Shown here one piece after another: positions 16,636-25,215 of a stretch of DNA of 64,000 nucleotides. The stretch is from Saccharopolyspora_C sp040643635 (GTDB taxonomy: Bacteria > Actinomycetota > Actinomycetes > Mycobacteriales > Pseudonocardiaceae): assembly GCF_040643635.1 (NCBI RefSeq), contig NZ_JBEYUS010000021.1, positions 16,354-80,353 on the forward strand. The letters are read 5' to 3'. The notes under the pieces are model-generated. The model saw only the letters and a list, made by a program, of their open reading frames with translations, ran no database searches and was not told the DNA's origin. The position numbers and the translations under genes are program-made. Within the stretch, counting starts at the first letter, position 1, and every line of letters starts with the position of its first letter.

Positions 16636-17135
16636 TGCACGGGTTCGCGGTAGCCGCCGAACCTGCCGCGGTGGAACACCAGCGGGTCACCGCTCCCGGT
16701 GGCCATGCCGCGGACCTCGCCGATCACGATGAGGTGGTCGCCGCCTTCGAGCTCCTGCACGGTGCGGCAGTCGATCCAGGCGTGCGCGCCCATGATCTGC
16801 GGGCTGCCGTCGGCGGATTCCTGCCAGTCCACCTCGGCGAACTTGTCCTCCTGCTTGCCGGACATCGCGCGGCACACCGCGTCCTGCCCGTCGGTGAGCA
16901 CGCTGGCGCTGAAGAAGCCGCTCGGGCGGATCTTCGGCCAGCTGCGGGAGCTGGTGGCGACGCTGAAGCACACCAGCGGCGGGTCCAGCGACAGCGATTG
17001 GAAGGTGCCGACGACGAGCCCGGCGGGCATCCCGCGCTCGTGGTCGCGACCGGCCACGACGACGACGCCGGTGGGCAGATGTCCCATCACGTCGCGGAAC
17101 TGGCGCGGCTCGATGATCGAAGTCGACGGTGCCAT
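16629..17135 (-). CDS. Flavin reductase (FMN reductase component of two-component monooxygenase)
   Basis: 168 residues of the HpaC/flavin_Reduct family. It contains FRDVMGHLPTGVVVVAG, GLVVGTFQSLSLDPPLVCFSV, SFxP-like SWPKIRPSGFFSASVL, and the C-terminal GDHLIVIGEVRGM. The ATG at 17135 follows a strong GGAGG; an upstream in-frame ATG has no such site. It supplies FMNH2 to the NtaA/SnaA-type monooxygenase encoded downstream. It lies 37 bp after the amine oxidase gene. Confidence 0.88.
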   Translation of the reverse strand: MAPSTSIIEPRQFRDVMGHLPTGVVVVAGRDHERGMPAGLVVGTFQSLSLDPPLVCFSVATSSRSWPKIRPSGFFSASVLTDGQDAVCRAMSGKQEDKFAEVDWQESADGSPQIMGAHAWIDCRTVQELEGGDHLIVIGEVRGMATGSGDPLVFHRGRFGGYREPVHA

Positions 17136-17172
17136 GGTGGTGCCTCCTCTTCCGGTGCGGGTCATGGGTGTT

Positions 17173-18465
17173 TCAGCGCAGGTCGCTGCCGATTTCGCGC
17201 GCCACGCGCAGGCCGCTCTCGACGGCCCCGTCGATGAAGCCCGCCCACAGCGAGGCGACGTCGCCGCCCGCGAAGTGGAGGGCGCCTTCGGGGCGCCGCT
17301 GGGCTTCGAAGTACCGGGTGAGCTGGTTCGGCCGCTGCATCAGCCAGGTCTCCCGCGAGTGCGGGTCGGCCATCCAGTCGTGCCCGGAGACCTCGAGCAC
17401 GTCGAGGTCGTCGCGCCACACGCGCAGTGCGGCGCGCACGGCGTCGATGTCGTTCGGGGAGATCCGCTCCGAGTCGGCGCCGAAGGCGACCAGCACCGCG
17501 TCCTCCTCGCCGTTGAACTCGGTGCGCACCACCGACAGCGGGTGCTCGGCGGAGGAGTAGGCGAAGAACGGGCGGATCGGGCCGCGGACCCGGATCCACG
17601 CCTTCACCCCGCGCGAGGCGGTCCGCTCCGCGGTCGCCGCGCGCTTCTCGGCGCACAGCGCGGGGGAGACGTCGAGGTCGCCGAGCACGTTCTGCGGCAG
17701 CGTCAGCACCACCCGGCGCGCCCGGAGCCGGTCGCCCGCGGCGGTGGTGACGGTGGCGCCGTCGGCGTCGTGCTCGATCCGCCGGACCTCGGTGCCGGTG
17801 CGGATGTCCGCGTCGGCGTCGGCGGCGATCGCCGAGACCAGCGCCTTGGTCCCGGCGGCGAGCCGGAACACGGCGGAGGCCTCGTGCATCAGGTGCCAGG
17901 ATCCGGCGGTGGCGGCGGTCCAGCGCAGCGCGGCGGTGAACGCGCCGTCCTGCAGCGGGGCGTTGAAGTGCCCGACCCAGGCGGCTTCGTTCGCCCGGTA
18001 CTCCTCGACGGGCAGGTCGAGCTCGTCGAGCTTGTCCTGGACGCTGAACCCGTCGACCTCGGCGATCTCGGCGCCCGCCGCGGGCCGGTCGGGGCGGGGG
18101 ATGCGCCGCATGGTCTCGTCCAGCAGCCGCCGCATCCCCGGGTCGATGAGCCGCATGAACTCGTCGAGGTCGCCGGTGCGCACCTCGTCGCCCGCCAGCC
18201 AGTAGGCCTCCTCCGGGCGCGGCCCGCGGGTGACCTCCAGGCCGTAGCGGCTGACCTCGGCCCACGCGTGCGGCTGCACCCAGTGCAGCCAGGTGCCGCC
18301 GATCTCCAGGTCGCGGCCGAGCCGGTGGTCGGTCCACACCCGGCCGCCGAGCCGGTCCCTGGCCTCCAGCACGGTGACCCGCAGCCCGCGCCCGCTGAGC
18401 TCGCGAGCCGCGATGAGGCCGGAGACACCGCCACCGACCACGATGACGTCGGTTTCTTCGGTCAC
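17173..18465 (-). CDS. FAD-dependent flavin monoamine oxidase family protein
   Basis: About 430 residues. The N-terminal dinucleotide fold is DVIVVGGGVSGLIAARELSG, followed by LEARDRLGGRVWTD and the substrate-side motif IGGTWLHWVQPHAW. The C-terminal FAD segment is LHFAGGDVASLWAGFIDGAVESG. This is the MAO/putrescine oxidase/nicotine oxidase architecture at normal length. The GTG at 18465 gives the usual short N-terminus and has GGAG upstream; an ATG at 18480 would add five residues. First gene of the operon and downstream of a cluster of GTTC/GAAC half-sites. Probably oxidises an amine that the following enzymes cleave further. Confidence 0.86.
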   Translation of the reverse strand: MTEETDVIVVGGGVSGLIAARELSGRGLRVTVLEARDRLGGRVWTDHRLGRDLEIGGTWLHWVQPHAWAEVSRYGLEVTRGPRPEEAYWLAGDEVRTGDLDEFMRLIDPGMRRLLDETMRRIPRPDRPAAGAEIAEVDGFSVQDKLDELDLPVEEYRANEAAWVGHFNAPLQDGAFTAALRWTAATAGSWHLMHEASAVFRLAAGTKALVSAIAADADADIRTGTEVRRIEHDADGATVTTAAGDRLRARRVVLTLPQNVLGDLDVSPALCAEKRAATAERTASRGVKAWIRVRGPIRPFFAYSSAEHPLSVVRTEFNGEEDAVLVAFGADSERISPNDIDAVRAALRVWRDDLDVLEVSGHDWMADPHSRETWLMQRPNQLTRYFEAQRRPEGALHFAGGDVASLWAGFIDGAVESGLRVAREIGSDLR

Positions 18466-18585
18466 GGTTCTGCACTCCATTCGTCGTCGGTGCGGCGCTC
18501 GGCGGACCGGGCGCGTTCGTGCCGGTGGGCAGGGCGGGGTCGCGGTGGTGGCCCGGAGGCGCTCACCGCGGGAGGGGATTCAGGT

Positions 18586-18626
18586 GTTCGTTCTAGGAAC
18601 AGAACGTTCAATATATGAACGGAACG
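18586..18626. promoter_or_regulatory. Operator cluster upstream of the amine-oxidase operon
   Basis: Within 41 bp there are GTTC-TAG-GAAC (18590-18600), GAACGTTC (18602-18609) and CGTTCA-ATATA-TGAACG (18605-18621). The last overlaps an AT-rich TATATT that could be the minus-strand -10. The GTTC-N7-GAAC element at 18606-18620 has the same geometry as the putative IclR operator before the MFS gene. Confidence 0.58.
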
Positions 18627-18751
18627 AGCGTATTGTGGACCCGGGGATTTCGCCGCGTCAAGACTCGCGTCGAGGGGTTTTTCCGAGGATGTATCGGGAA
18701 CCCGATCCTTGACACGGCCCCGGGATGGATGCGAGCTACTCCGAATGGGGT

Positions 18752-18766
18752 GTTCGGTAAGTGAAC
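18752..18766. promoter_or_regulatory. Second GTTC-N7-GAAC site
   Basis: GTTCGGTAAGTGAAC repeats the arms and spacing of the sites at 12769 and 18606, and like both of them has T immediately before GAAC. It lies about 290 bp upstream of the amine-oxidase start, in a 580-bp interval (18466-19045) with no supported gene. Confidence 0.5.
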
Positions 18767-18865
18767 GAACGGTCCACTTGGGTGCGAACAGTGACCGTGT
18801 CGGCCGTTCAGCGGGCGTCTCCCGGCCTCCGGGGCCGTGGTGTCCGGGAGCGGGCGGTCGCGCCG

Positions 18866-19000
18866 CCGGTCCCCGGGAATCGTTCGGCCGGTCCTTGGGC
18901 GGCCGTCCGGTCGGTCGGTCCCGGGGGCCGTCTAGCTGGGCCCGGGGGAACCGTCCGGCCGGGTCCGGGGAACCGTCCAGCCCGTCCCGGGAACCGCGCC
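18866..19000. repeat. Degenerate ~22-bp tandem repeat
   Basis: Four to six imperfect units built on CCGTCCGGCCGG followed by TCCGGGGAA occur head to tail; the clearest are GGGGGAACCGTCCGGCCGG (18953-18971) and GGGGAACCGTCCAGCCCG (18967-18984). In the plus frame it would encode a low-complexity Pro-Gly-Asn-Arg stretch, so the GNAT gene is taken to begin after it. Probably non-coding. Confidence 0.5.
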
Positions 19001-19045
19001 GCCGCGCGCAAAAACCGTTTGTCCGCCCCGGTCGCGCCGCCGAAG

Positions 19046-19843
19046 ATGATCGGCGTGGACGATTCGGCGACCCTGCTCGCGGCCTACGACGACCAGCTGC
19101 GCACCGACGCGGAGATCCCCGGCGCATCGGCGGTGACCCGGCTCGGCCCGCTGCGGCTGGCCACCTACGCGGGCGGGCGCGGGTTCGTCACCTGCCGCGA
19201 CCTCGGCGGCGCCGACGCCGAACAGGTGCGGCGGCTGGTCGACCAGGTCCTCGCGCACTACCGGGCCGACCCGGCGATCGAGCGCGTCGAGTGGAAGACC
19301 CGCGGCCACGACCGCGCGCCCGGCCTGCACGACGCCCTGCTCGCGGCCGGATTCATCCCGGATCCGCCGGAATCCATCATGCTCGGCGCGGTCCGGTCGC
19401 TCATCGCCGATGTGCCGCTGCCCGCGGGCGTCGCGCTGCGCCGGGTGACGGCCGAGCCGGACGTGCGGGCGATGTGCGCGATGCAGGACGTGGTGTTCGG
19501 GGAACCTGTCTCCGCCGCCTCCGCCGACGCGGTGCTGCACAGGCTCGCGCTCGACGACGGCATGCAGCTGTGGGTCGCCGAGGCCGCCGGGCGGATCGTG
19601 TGCGCGGGACGGCTGGAACCCGTGCCCGGTACCGACTTCGCCGGGATCTGGGGTGGCGCCGCCCGTGCGGAGTGGCGCGGCCGCGGGATCTACCGGGCGC
19701 TCACCGCCGCGCGGGCGCGGGCCGCGCTGGAGCTCGGCAAGTCGCTGGTGCACAGCGATTCCACGGCGCACTCGCGTCCGATCCTCGAACGTTCCGGTCT
19801 GCGCGCCGTCTCCACCACCACGCCGTACCGCTGGGTGGTCTGA
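19046..19843 (+). CDS. GNAT-family N-acetyltransferase
   Basis: About 265 residues with a C-terminal GNAT fold. VPGTDFAGIWGGAARAEWRGRGIYRALTAARARAALELG includes the acetyl-CoA loop RGRGI, and LVHSDSTAHSRPILERSGLRAVSTTTPYRW is the usual end. The N-terminal half (SATLLAAYDDQLRTDAE onward) resembles the degenerate first lobe of double-GNAT proteins. Start at ATG 19046 is chosen because the upstream frame is low-complexity repeat; no Shine-Dalgarno is visible, so the start is uncertain and the mRNA could be leaderless. Substrate unknown. Confidence 0.8.
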   Translation: MIGVDDSATLLAAYDDQLRTDAEIPGASAVTRLGPLRLATYAGGRGFVTCRDLGGADAEQVRRLVDQVLAHYRADPAIERVEWKTRGHDRAPGLHDALLAAGFIPDPPESIMLGAVRSLIADVPLPAGVALRRVTAEPDVRAMCAMQDVVFGEPVSAASADAVLHRLALDDGMQLWVAEAAGRIVCAGRLEPVPGTDFAGIWGGAARAEWRGRGIYRALTAARARAALELGKSLVHSDSTAHSRPILERSGLRAVSTTTPYRWVV

Positions 19844-20321
19844 CGGCTCGCCCGTTCGCCGCTGGGGGCGCCGGGAGGCGGATCGGCGGCGTTCTTCCGG
19901 CTGCGGGATCGTCGCTCTGCCGCAGGGAGAACGCCGTCCTTCGGAGGAGGCCGCGGAGGACCCGCGGGCGGCCGGGCCGAGCGGGCGGTCGACGGGTTCG
20001 CCTGACGGGAAGCGTGCAGCGGGGTTCGAGGGCCGGCGTTCGGTGGTTCTTCGTCGTCCGGCCCTTCGGGTGCGGCTGCGCTCTTCCCTGCCGCGCCCGG
20101 ATGCGGTGGAACCGGCTTCCTCGCAGGGGAATCGCCCTGAACCCGCCGGTGGTTCCGGGCGGGCTCGCGGGTTCCTCCGTCGGCGGGGCCGGGCGACGGG
20201 TTCGGGAGGCCGGCGTTGTGACGGGCGTCCAAGGGGTCTTGACCGGGTGGGCGATCGGGCAGATGCTCCGCAGTGTCCGTACGTACACGAACGATCTTGT
20301 GGGAATCGGGGTGGCAGGTTG
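19844..20321. other. Intergenic region, no supported gene
   Basis: 478 bp of GC-rich sequence. Near its end are a -35-like TTGACC (20239-20244) and a weak -10, and a 16-bp near-palindrome GTGT-N8-ACAC centred on CGTACG (20273-20288), which could be an operator for the following monooxygenase gene. The first 80 bp include an inverted-repeat-rich stretch after the GNAT stop that may terminate transcription. Open frames here lack protein-like composition. Confidence 0.5.
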
Positions 20322-21488
20322 ATGGCGGCACCGGTCGCGATCATCGGCGGCGGGATCGGCGGGCTCACGCTCGCGCTGGCGCTGCGGCGGCGCGGAGTGG
20401 ACGCGGAAGTGCACGAGCAGGCCTCCGAGCTGCGCGAAGTCGGCGCGGCCGTGGCGCTGTCCGCGAACGGCACCCGGGTGCTGCGCGAGCTCGGCCTGGG
20501 CGAGGGGCTGGCCCGCTGCGGCGCGGTGCCCACCGAGCTGATCTACCGGCGCTGGGACAGCGGTGCCCGGGTGCACGACCACCCGGTCGCCGCCGACTAC
20601 GAACGCCGCTTCGGCGCCCCGTACTACGGCGTGCACCGCGCCGACCTGCAACGACTGCTCGCCGCGGAATGCGGGGGCCGGGTCCGGCTCGGCCGCAGGC
20701 TGGTCGGGATCTCCGCGTCCGGTTCCGGCCACCGCCTCGAATTCGCCGACGGATCAGCCACCGAAGCCGAGGTGGTCGTCGGCGCCGATGGCGTGCACTC
20801 CGCCGTCCGGCGCTGGGTGACCGGCGAGGACCCCGCCACCTACTCGGGCACCAGCGGATTCCGCGGACTGGTGCCGGTCGAGCAGCTGCCGTCGCTGCCC
20901 GATCCGCAGGCCATCCAGTTCTGGATGGGCCCGGGAGCGCACCTGCTGCACTACCCGATCGGCGACGGCTCCACGGTGAACTTCCTGGCCGTCGTGCACG
21001 AACCCGAGCAGTGGTCCGCGCCGGGCTGGACCGAGGACGTGCCGGTGGCGAAGATCCGGGACCGGTTCGCGGACTGGCACCCGGGCGTGCGGGAACTGGT
21101 CGAGCGAACCTCGCTGCCGCAGCGCTGGGCGCTGTTCGGGCAGCGGGCGCTGAACCGCTGGTACCGGGGCGGCGCGGTGCTGCTCGGCGACGCGGCGCAC
21201 GCGATGCTGCCGCACCACGGGCAGGGCGCGAACCAGACCATCGAGGACGCCGTGACCCTCGCCGAATGCCTCCGCGCCGATGACCGCGGCACCGCCCTGC
21301 GCCGCTACGCCCGGCTGCGGCGCGCCCGCACCCGCGCGGTGCAGCGCAGCTCCTGGGTCGCCTCCGACCTGCTGCACCTGCCCGACGGTGCGGAAGCGGC
21401 CCGCCGCGACGACCAGCTGACCGGCATCGGCACCACCCTGAACTGGATCCACGCCCACGACGCCCGAGCCGCCGCCACCCGCCGGTAG
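20322..21488 (+). CDS. FAD-dependent monooxygenase (salicylate hydroxylase-like)
   Basis: 388 residues of the class A flavoprotein hydroxylase family. It has GxGxxG as AIIGGGIGGLTLALALRRRG at the N-terminus, the DG motif VVVGADGVHSAVRRW (about residues 145-160), and the GD motif GGAVLLGDAAHAMLPHHGQGANQTIEDA (about 284-310) that binds FAD ribose. Length matches 3-hydroxybenzoate/salicylate hydroxylases. These use NAD(P)H and O2 to hydroxylate an aromatic or heteroaromatic ring. The ATG at 20322 gives a complete Rossmann start. A palindrome lies about 35 bp upstream. Substrate unknown; could be catabolic or part of secondary metabolism. Confidence 0.88.
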   Translation: MAAPVAIIGGGIGGLTLALALRRRGVDAEVHEQASELREVGAAVALSANGTRVLRELGLGEGLARCGAVPTELIYRRWDSGARVHDHPVAADYERRFGAPYYGVHRADLQRLLAAECGGRVRLGRRLVGISASGSGHRLEFADGSATEAEVVVGADGVHSAVRRWVTGEDPATYSGTSGFRGLVPVEQLPSLPDPQAIQFWMGPGAHLLHYPIGDGSTVNFLAVVHEPEQWSAPGWTEDVPVAKIRDRFADWHPGVRELVERTSLPQRWALFGQRALNRWYRGGAVLLGDAAHAMLPHHGQGANQTIEDAVTLAECLRADDRGTALRRYARLRRARTRAVQRSSWVASDLLHLPDGAEAARRDDQLTGIGTTLNWIHAHDARAAATRR

Positions 21489-21612
21489 CCCGCGCATCGA
21501 GCCGCCCCGCGGCACGTCGGCGACGGGCACCGGCGGCCCGGCATTCTTCCGCCTGCGCCGAGCAGCGGATTCGGTCTCCGGCGAAGAGGCGCCGCGCCGC
21601 CGGTCCCGCTCG

Positions 21613-22509
21613 TCACCGGGCTAGGCGCTCGGCGAGCCACTGCCGCAGGTCGGCGCGTGCGGCGTCGGCCATCGGGGTCGGGTGGGCGGTGAAGCCGTGC
21701 GGTGCGGCGGGGTAGACGCGCAGGTCGACGTCGACACCGGCAGCGGCCAGGCGCGCGGCCATGGCGCGGTTGTCGCCGAGCAGCACGTCCTCGGCGCCGA
21801 CGATCAGCTGCACCGGGGGCAGGCGGGACAGGTCGGCGTAGATCGGCGACACGTCCGGGTGGGTGCGGTCCGGTGCGCGGCCCGCGTACGCCTCGATGAA
21901 GTACTCGTCGGCGATCAACCGCCCGCTCGGCGTCCGCCCGCTCAGGTCGTAGGTCCCGAACTGGAGGACGGCGGAGCCGAACGCGTCGACTCCCCGGTCG
22001 CGCAGCCGCACGAGGGTGGTCATCGCCAGCGTCGCGCCCGCGGAGAACCCGCCGATCGCGAGGCGGGTCGTGCCGAACCGCCGGGCGGCGTGGTCAACGA
22101 GCCACCGGGCCGCCGTCGCGCAGTCCTCGGGTGCGGCGGGCCACGGATCCTCCGGTGCGAGCCGGTAGTCGACGCCGACCACCGCGATGCCGAGCGCGTC
22201 CGCCAGGTCCTGGTTCCGGAGGTCGTGGTCGGCGGCCGACCCCAGGTAGAAGCCGCCGCCGTGGATGTCGAGCAGCACCCCCGCCGGCGAACCCGCGCGC
22301 GGCAGCTGCACCCGGACCGGGACCGCATGCCCACCGCTGTCCGCGAGTTCGGTCCGCGCAGGCGGGTCCGAAGGTGTGGGAGCGGGCGCGGCCGCACGCA
22401 TCGACCGGAGCTCGACCGCGTCGCTCGGGCCGCGGCCGGGGGTGCGCCGGGCGTAGAAGGCCCGCGTCTCGTCGATCAGCGAGGCGGACCGGGGTCCGTC
22501 GAAGGACAT
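21613..22509 (-). CDS. Alpha/beta hydrolase fold-3 (HSL-type esterase)
   Basis: 298 residues of the hormone-sensitive-lipase group. It shows the oxyanion motif DIHGGGFYLGS, the nucleophile elbow GGFSAGATL (Ser in G-F-S-A-G), the acidic residue in VGAEDVLLGDN and the histidine in YPAAPHGF. No signal peptide, so cytoplasmic. It hydrolyses short acyl esters in characterised relatives. It is convergent with the FAD monooxygenase and followed by corA on the same strand at 85 bp; no functional link is evident. Confidence 0.88.
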   Translation of the reverse strand: MSFDGPRSASLIDETRAFYARRTPGRGPSDAVELRSMRAAAPAPTPSDPPARTELADSGGHAVPVRVQLPRAGSPAGVLLDIHGGGFYLGSAADHDLRNQDLADALGIAVVGVDYRLAPEDPWPAAPEDCATAARWLVDHAARRFGTTRLAIGGFSAGATLAMTTLVRLRDRGVDAFGSAVLQFGTYDLSGRTPSGRLIADEYFIEAYAGRAPDRTHPDVSPIYADLSRLPPVQLIVGAEDVLLGDNRAMAARLAAAGVDVDLRVYPAAPHGFTAHPTPMADAARADLRQWLAERLAR

Positions 22510-22593
22510 CGTTCGACACTACCGCCCGGAACCGCCCGGAACGGCGGACTCCCGGATTCCGCCGAGCCCGTCGTCCCGGTGGAGGCCCGCAGA

Positions 22594-23526
22594 TCAGCGG
22601 GTCCCGGTGCGGCGGAGGTACCAGGCGACGACCGCGCCGGAGGCGACCAGCAGTCCGATGCCGAACACGAAGAACGTCCACGCGGGCGCGATCTGGTCCT
22701 GCATCCAGCCGAAGTTCATGCCGAAGAAGCCGACGAAGAACGACAGCGGCAGGAACACGGTGGCGATCACCGACAGCCGCCGCATGAACTCGTTGAGCCG
22801 GGTGGAGACTTCCGCCAGGTACAGGTCGAGCAGGCTCGCCAGCTGCTCCCGGTAGGACCCGAGCAGCCGCGTCGCCTGGTCCAGGTGGTCGTGCACGTCC
22901 CGGATGGACGCCGCCGAACCGCGCAGCGCGGGCACCACGTCCAGGACGGTGCCGCCGGGCGCGAGGAGGTCCCGCTGCGGCACCACGACCTGCCGCATCC
23001 GGGACAGCTGGCGGCGCAGCGCGAAGATCCGCCTGCGGGTGGCGGGCGTGGGTTGCAGCGCCACCGCGTCGTGCAGCTCGTCGATGTCGTCGTCGAAGCC
23101 TTCGAGCGCGGTCAGCAGGCTGTCGGTGAGCGCGTCGAGGACCGCGTGCACCGCCTCGGCCAGCCGCTCCGGCGGGTTCTCGGACAGGTGGCGCACCGCG
23201 TCGTCCACCGCGGTCAGCTTCGCCCGCTTGACGGTGATCAGCGCCTGCTCGGACAGGTGCAGGTGGACCTCGACCAGTGCGGGCCGTCCGTGCTCGCGGG
23301 GTTCGGCGCCGAAGAACACCAGCAGCGAACCGTGCTCGTACTCGTCGATCTTGGCGCGCTGGCCGAACTCGTGGCTGTCCTCGATGGCCAGCGCGTGCAT
23401 GTCGAACAGGGAGCTGACGGTGGTCAGCTCGTCGCCGGTCGGGTCCGTCAGGTCCAGCCAGAAGAACTCGCCCCGGGCGCGCAGCTGCCGCATCCGCTCG
23501 ACGTCGACCGACTGCAGGATGTCCAT
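22594..23526 (-). CDS. corA: CorA-family divalent cation (Mg2+) channel
   Basis: 310 residues with the typical CorA layout: an N-terminal cytosolic alpha/beta domain, a long charged helix (LDLYLAEVSTRLNEFMRRLSV), and two C-terminal membrane helices joined by the selectivity loop FFGMNFGWM. The GMN motif defines the family. The protein forms a pentameric channel in the plasma membrane. The short tail RRTGTR is positively charged. It is divergent from a cation-diffusion-facilitator gene, so the pair covers metal uptake and export. Substrate could be Mg2+, Co2+ or Zn2+ (ZntB-like). Confidence 0.92.
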   Translation of the reverse strand: MDILQSVDVERMRQLRARGEFFWLDLTDPTGDELTTVSSLFDMHALAIEDSHEFGQRAKIDEYEHGSLLVFFGAEPREHGRPALVEVHLHLSEQALITVKRAKLTAVDDAVRHLSENPPERLAEAVHAVLDALTDSLLTALEGFDDDIDELHDAVALQPTPATRRRIFALRRQLSRMRQVVVPQRDLLAPGGTVLDVVPALRGSAASIRDVHDHLDQATRLLGSYREQLASLLDLYLAEVSTRLNEFMRRLSVIATVFLPLSFFVGFFGMNFGWMQDQIAPAWTFFVFGIGLLVASGAVVAWYLRRTGTR

Positions 23527-23606
23527 CCGCCGACGCTAGCAGCGCACCCGATCTGCCCGCGGTGCGATGCGCGTCCCCGGCCGGTCGGCTGTTCTACGAT
23601 CGCCCG

Positions 23607-24590
23607 ATGGCCGAGGAGCAGAACGGGGAGAGCACGGCGACGGTGCTGCTCGCGCTGGGCGCGAACCTGGCGATCGGGCTGCTCAAGCTGGTGGCGGGCC
23701 TGATCACCGGCTCCGGGGCGATGCTGGCGGAGGCGGCGCACTCGGCGGCCGACACCACCACGCAGGGCCTGCTGCTGACCGGGTTGCGGCGCTCGTCCCG
23801 CCCCGCCGACCGGCGCCACCCGTTCGGCTACGGCAAGGCCCGCTACTTCTGGGCGCTGATCGCCGCCGTGTCGATCTTCGTCTCCGGCGGGGTGTTCGCC
23901 ATCATCGAGGGCGTGCGCACCGTCGCGAGCGGCGAGTCCGAGCAGACCCTGCCGTGGGTCGCCTACGCGGTGCTCGGCGGCGCGTTCCTGCTCGAAGGCA
24001 CCTCGTGGCTGCGGGCCGTGCTCCAGGTCCGCGCCGAGGCGAAGGCGGAGGGCACCACGTTCCTGCGCTGGCTGCGCGGCAGCGACGACCCGACGGTGGT
24101 CACCGTGTTCTTCGAGGACGGGGCCGCGCTGATCGGGCTGCTGCTGGCGTTCGCCGGCGTCGGCCTGCACCAGCTGACCGGCTCCGGGGTGTGGGACGGC
24201 GTGGCGTCGCTGCTGATCGGCGTGCTGCTGGCCGGGGTCGCCTACGCGCTCGGCCACGCCAACATGGGGCTGCTGATCGGCCGCGCCGCCGGTCCGAAGC
24301 TGGTGCGCGGCGTGCGCGATCACCTCGACGGGCACGAGGGCATCAGCGCCGTCGTGGAGCTGATGACGATGATGACCGGCACCGACCGGGTGCTGCTGTG
24401 CGCCCGGCTCGACTTCCGGGACAGCCTCACCGCGGGCGATGTGGAGCGGCTGTGCGTGCAGCTGGACGACGAGCTGCGCGAGCGGTTCCCCGACCTCGAC
24501 GAGATCTTCCTGGAGCCGGTGCCGCGCGCGGACCCGCACGTGCGCGCCCGCAGGCTCGCCCGGCTCGGCCTGGACCGGGAACCGGGCTGA
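23607..24590 (+). CDS. Cation diffusion facilitator (CDF) transporter
   Basis: 327 residues with about six membrane helices and a cytoplasmic C-terminal domain. Helix 2 has AEAAHSAADTTTQG (His45/Asp49 of the transport site), followed by RRHPFGYGKARYFWAL; helix 5 has FFEDGAALIG. This matches the CDF family that exports Zn2+, Fe2+, Co2+ or Mn2+ by proton exchange. The ATG at 23607 is only six bases after a TACGAT -10-like element (23595-23600) and has no Shine-Dalgarno, so the mRNA is probably leaderless. The stop abuts the next convergent gene with no gap. Metal unknown. Confidence 0.9.
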   Translation: MAEEQNGESTATVLLALGANLAIGLLKLVAGLITGSGAMLAEAAHSAADTTTQGLLLTGLRRSSRPADRRHPFGYGKARYFWALIAAVSIFVSGGVFAIIEGVRTVASGESEQTLPWVAYAVLGGAFLLEGTSWLRAVLQVRAEAKAEGTTFLRWLRGSDDPTVVTVFFEDGAALIGLLLAFAGVGLHQLTGSGVWDGVASLLIGVLLAGVAYALGHANMGLLIGRAAGPKLVRGVRDHLDGHEGISAVVELMTMMTGTDRVLLCARLDFRDSLTAGDVERLCVQLDDELRERFPDLDEIFLEPVPRADPHVRARRLARLGLDREPG

Positions 24591-25160
24591 TCAGCCCGCG
24601 GCCTCCAGGTCGTACTCGGCGCGCAGGTCGGCGCGGGAGCAGGTGCTCACGAAGATCTCCCTGCCGTGCGCGGTGATCCGCTGCTCGGCGTGGAAACCGG
24701 CGGCGAGCCGGGTCAGCCGCGCTTCGGCCACATCGGACTCGAGCACGACCCGGTCGTGGGCCGGGTCGTCGAGGACGAGCTTGGCGATGGTGCGCAGCAC
24801 CGCGGTGGCGAACCCGTGCGCCTCGTCCTCGCCGGGGGTGGACAGCAAGCGGACGCCGACCGCGCCCGGCCGCGGCGCCTGCGGATCGTGCTCGGGGCGG
24901 AACGTCTCGAACAGGAACGCCGGGATGTCGTCGCGGAACCCGAGGTACAGGCGCCGTTCCGGATCCACCAGCATCGCTTCGAGCAGCCGCCGCACCCGGG
25001 ACACCCGGCTCGGCGAGCGCGGCGTGGTGCGCGGATCGATCAGCCACCGGTGCAGCAGCGTCACGTCGCTGCGCACGTCGATGGGCCGGATGGCGAGGAA
25101 ACCCCAGTTCAGGTCGAAGGTGCTGAACGAGATGTCCTGCGGGGTCCTGCTCCACGCCAT
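24591..25160 (-). CDS. Siderophore-type GNAT acyltransferase (iron-regulated)
   Basis: 189 residues of the Acetyltransf_8/IucB-MbtK-RhbD group, with RPIDVRSDVTLLHRWLIDPR, FLFETFRPEHDPQ, GVRLLSTPGEDEAHGFATAVLRTIAKLVL and VVLESDVAEARLTRLAAGFH. Such enzymes acylate hydroxylysine or hydroxyornithine during hydroxamate siderophore assembly. An IdeR/DmdR-type iron box lies at 25216-25234, about 56 bp before the start, so it is very likely repressed by iron. No other siderophore gene is visible in the window, so it is an orphan or acts with a cluster elsewhere. Confidence 0.83.
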   Translation of the reverse strand: MAWSRTPQDISFSTFDLNWGFLAIRPIDVRSDVTLLHRWLIDPRTTPRSPSRVSRVRRLLEAMLVDPERRLYLGFRDDIPAFLFETFRPEHDPQAPRPGAVGVRLLSTPGEDEAHGFATAVLRTIAKLVLDDPAHDRVVLESDVAEARLTRLAAGFHAEQRITAHGREIFVSTCSRADLRAEYDLEAAG

Positions 25161-25215
25161 GGTGCCTCCGTCGGGTTGCGAGCGGGCCTGCTCGATCGAC
25201 CGCGTCCTGCTCTAG

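Noticed and set aside
18709..18745. TTGACA at 18709-18714 as a plus-strand promoter for the GNAT gene
   Set aside because: No acceptable -10 is found 16-19 bp downstream, and the GNAT start is over 300 bp away.
18761..19045. N-terminal extension of the GNAT protein from GTG 18761
   Set aside because: It is encoded by the degenerate tandem repeat, lacks protein-like composition and has no ribosome-binding site.
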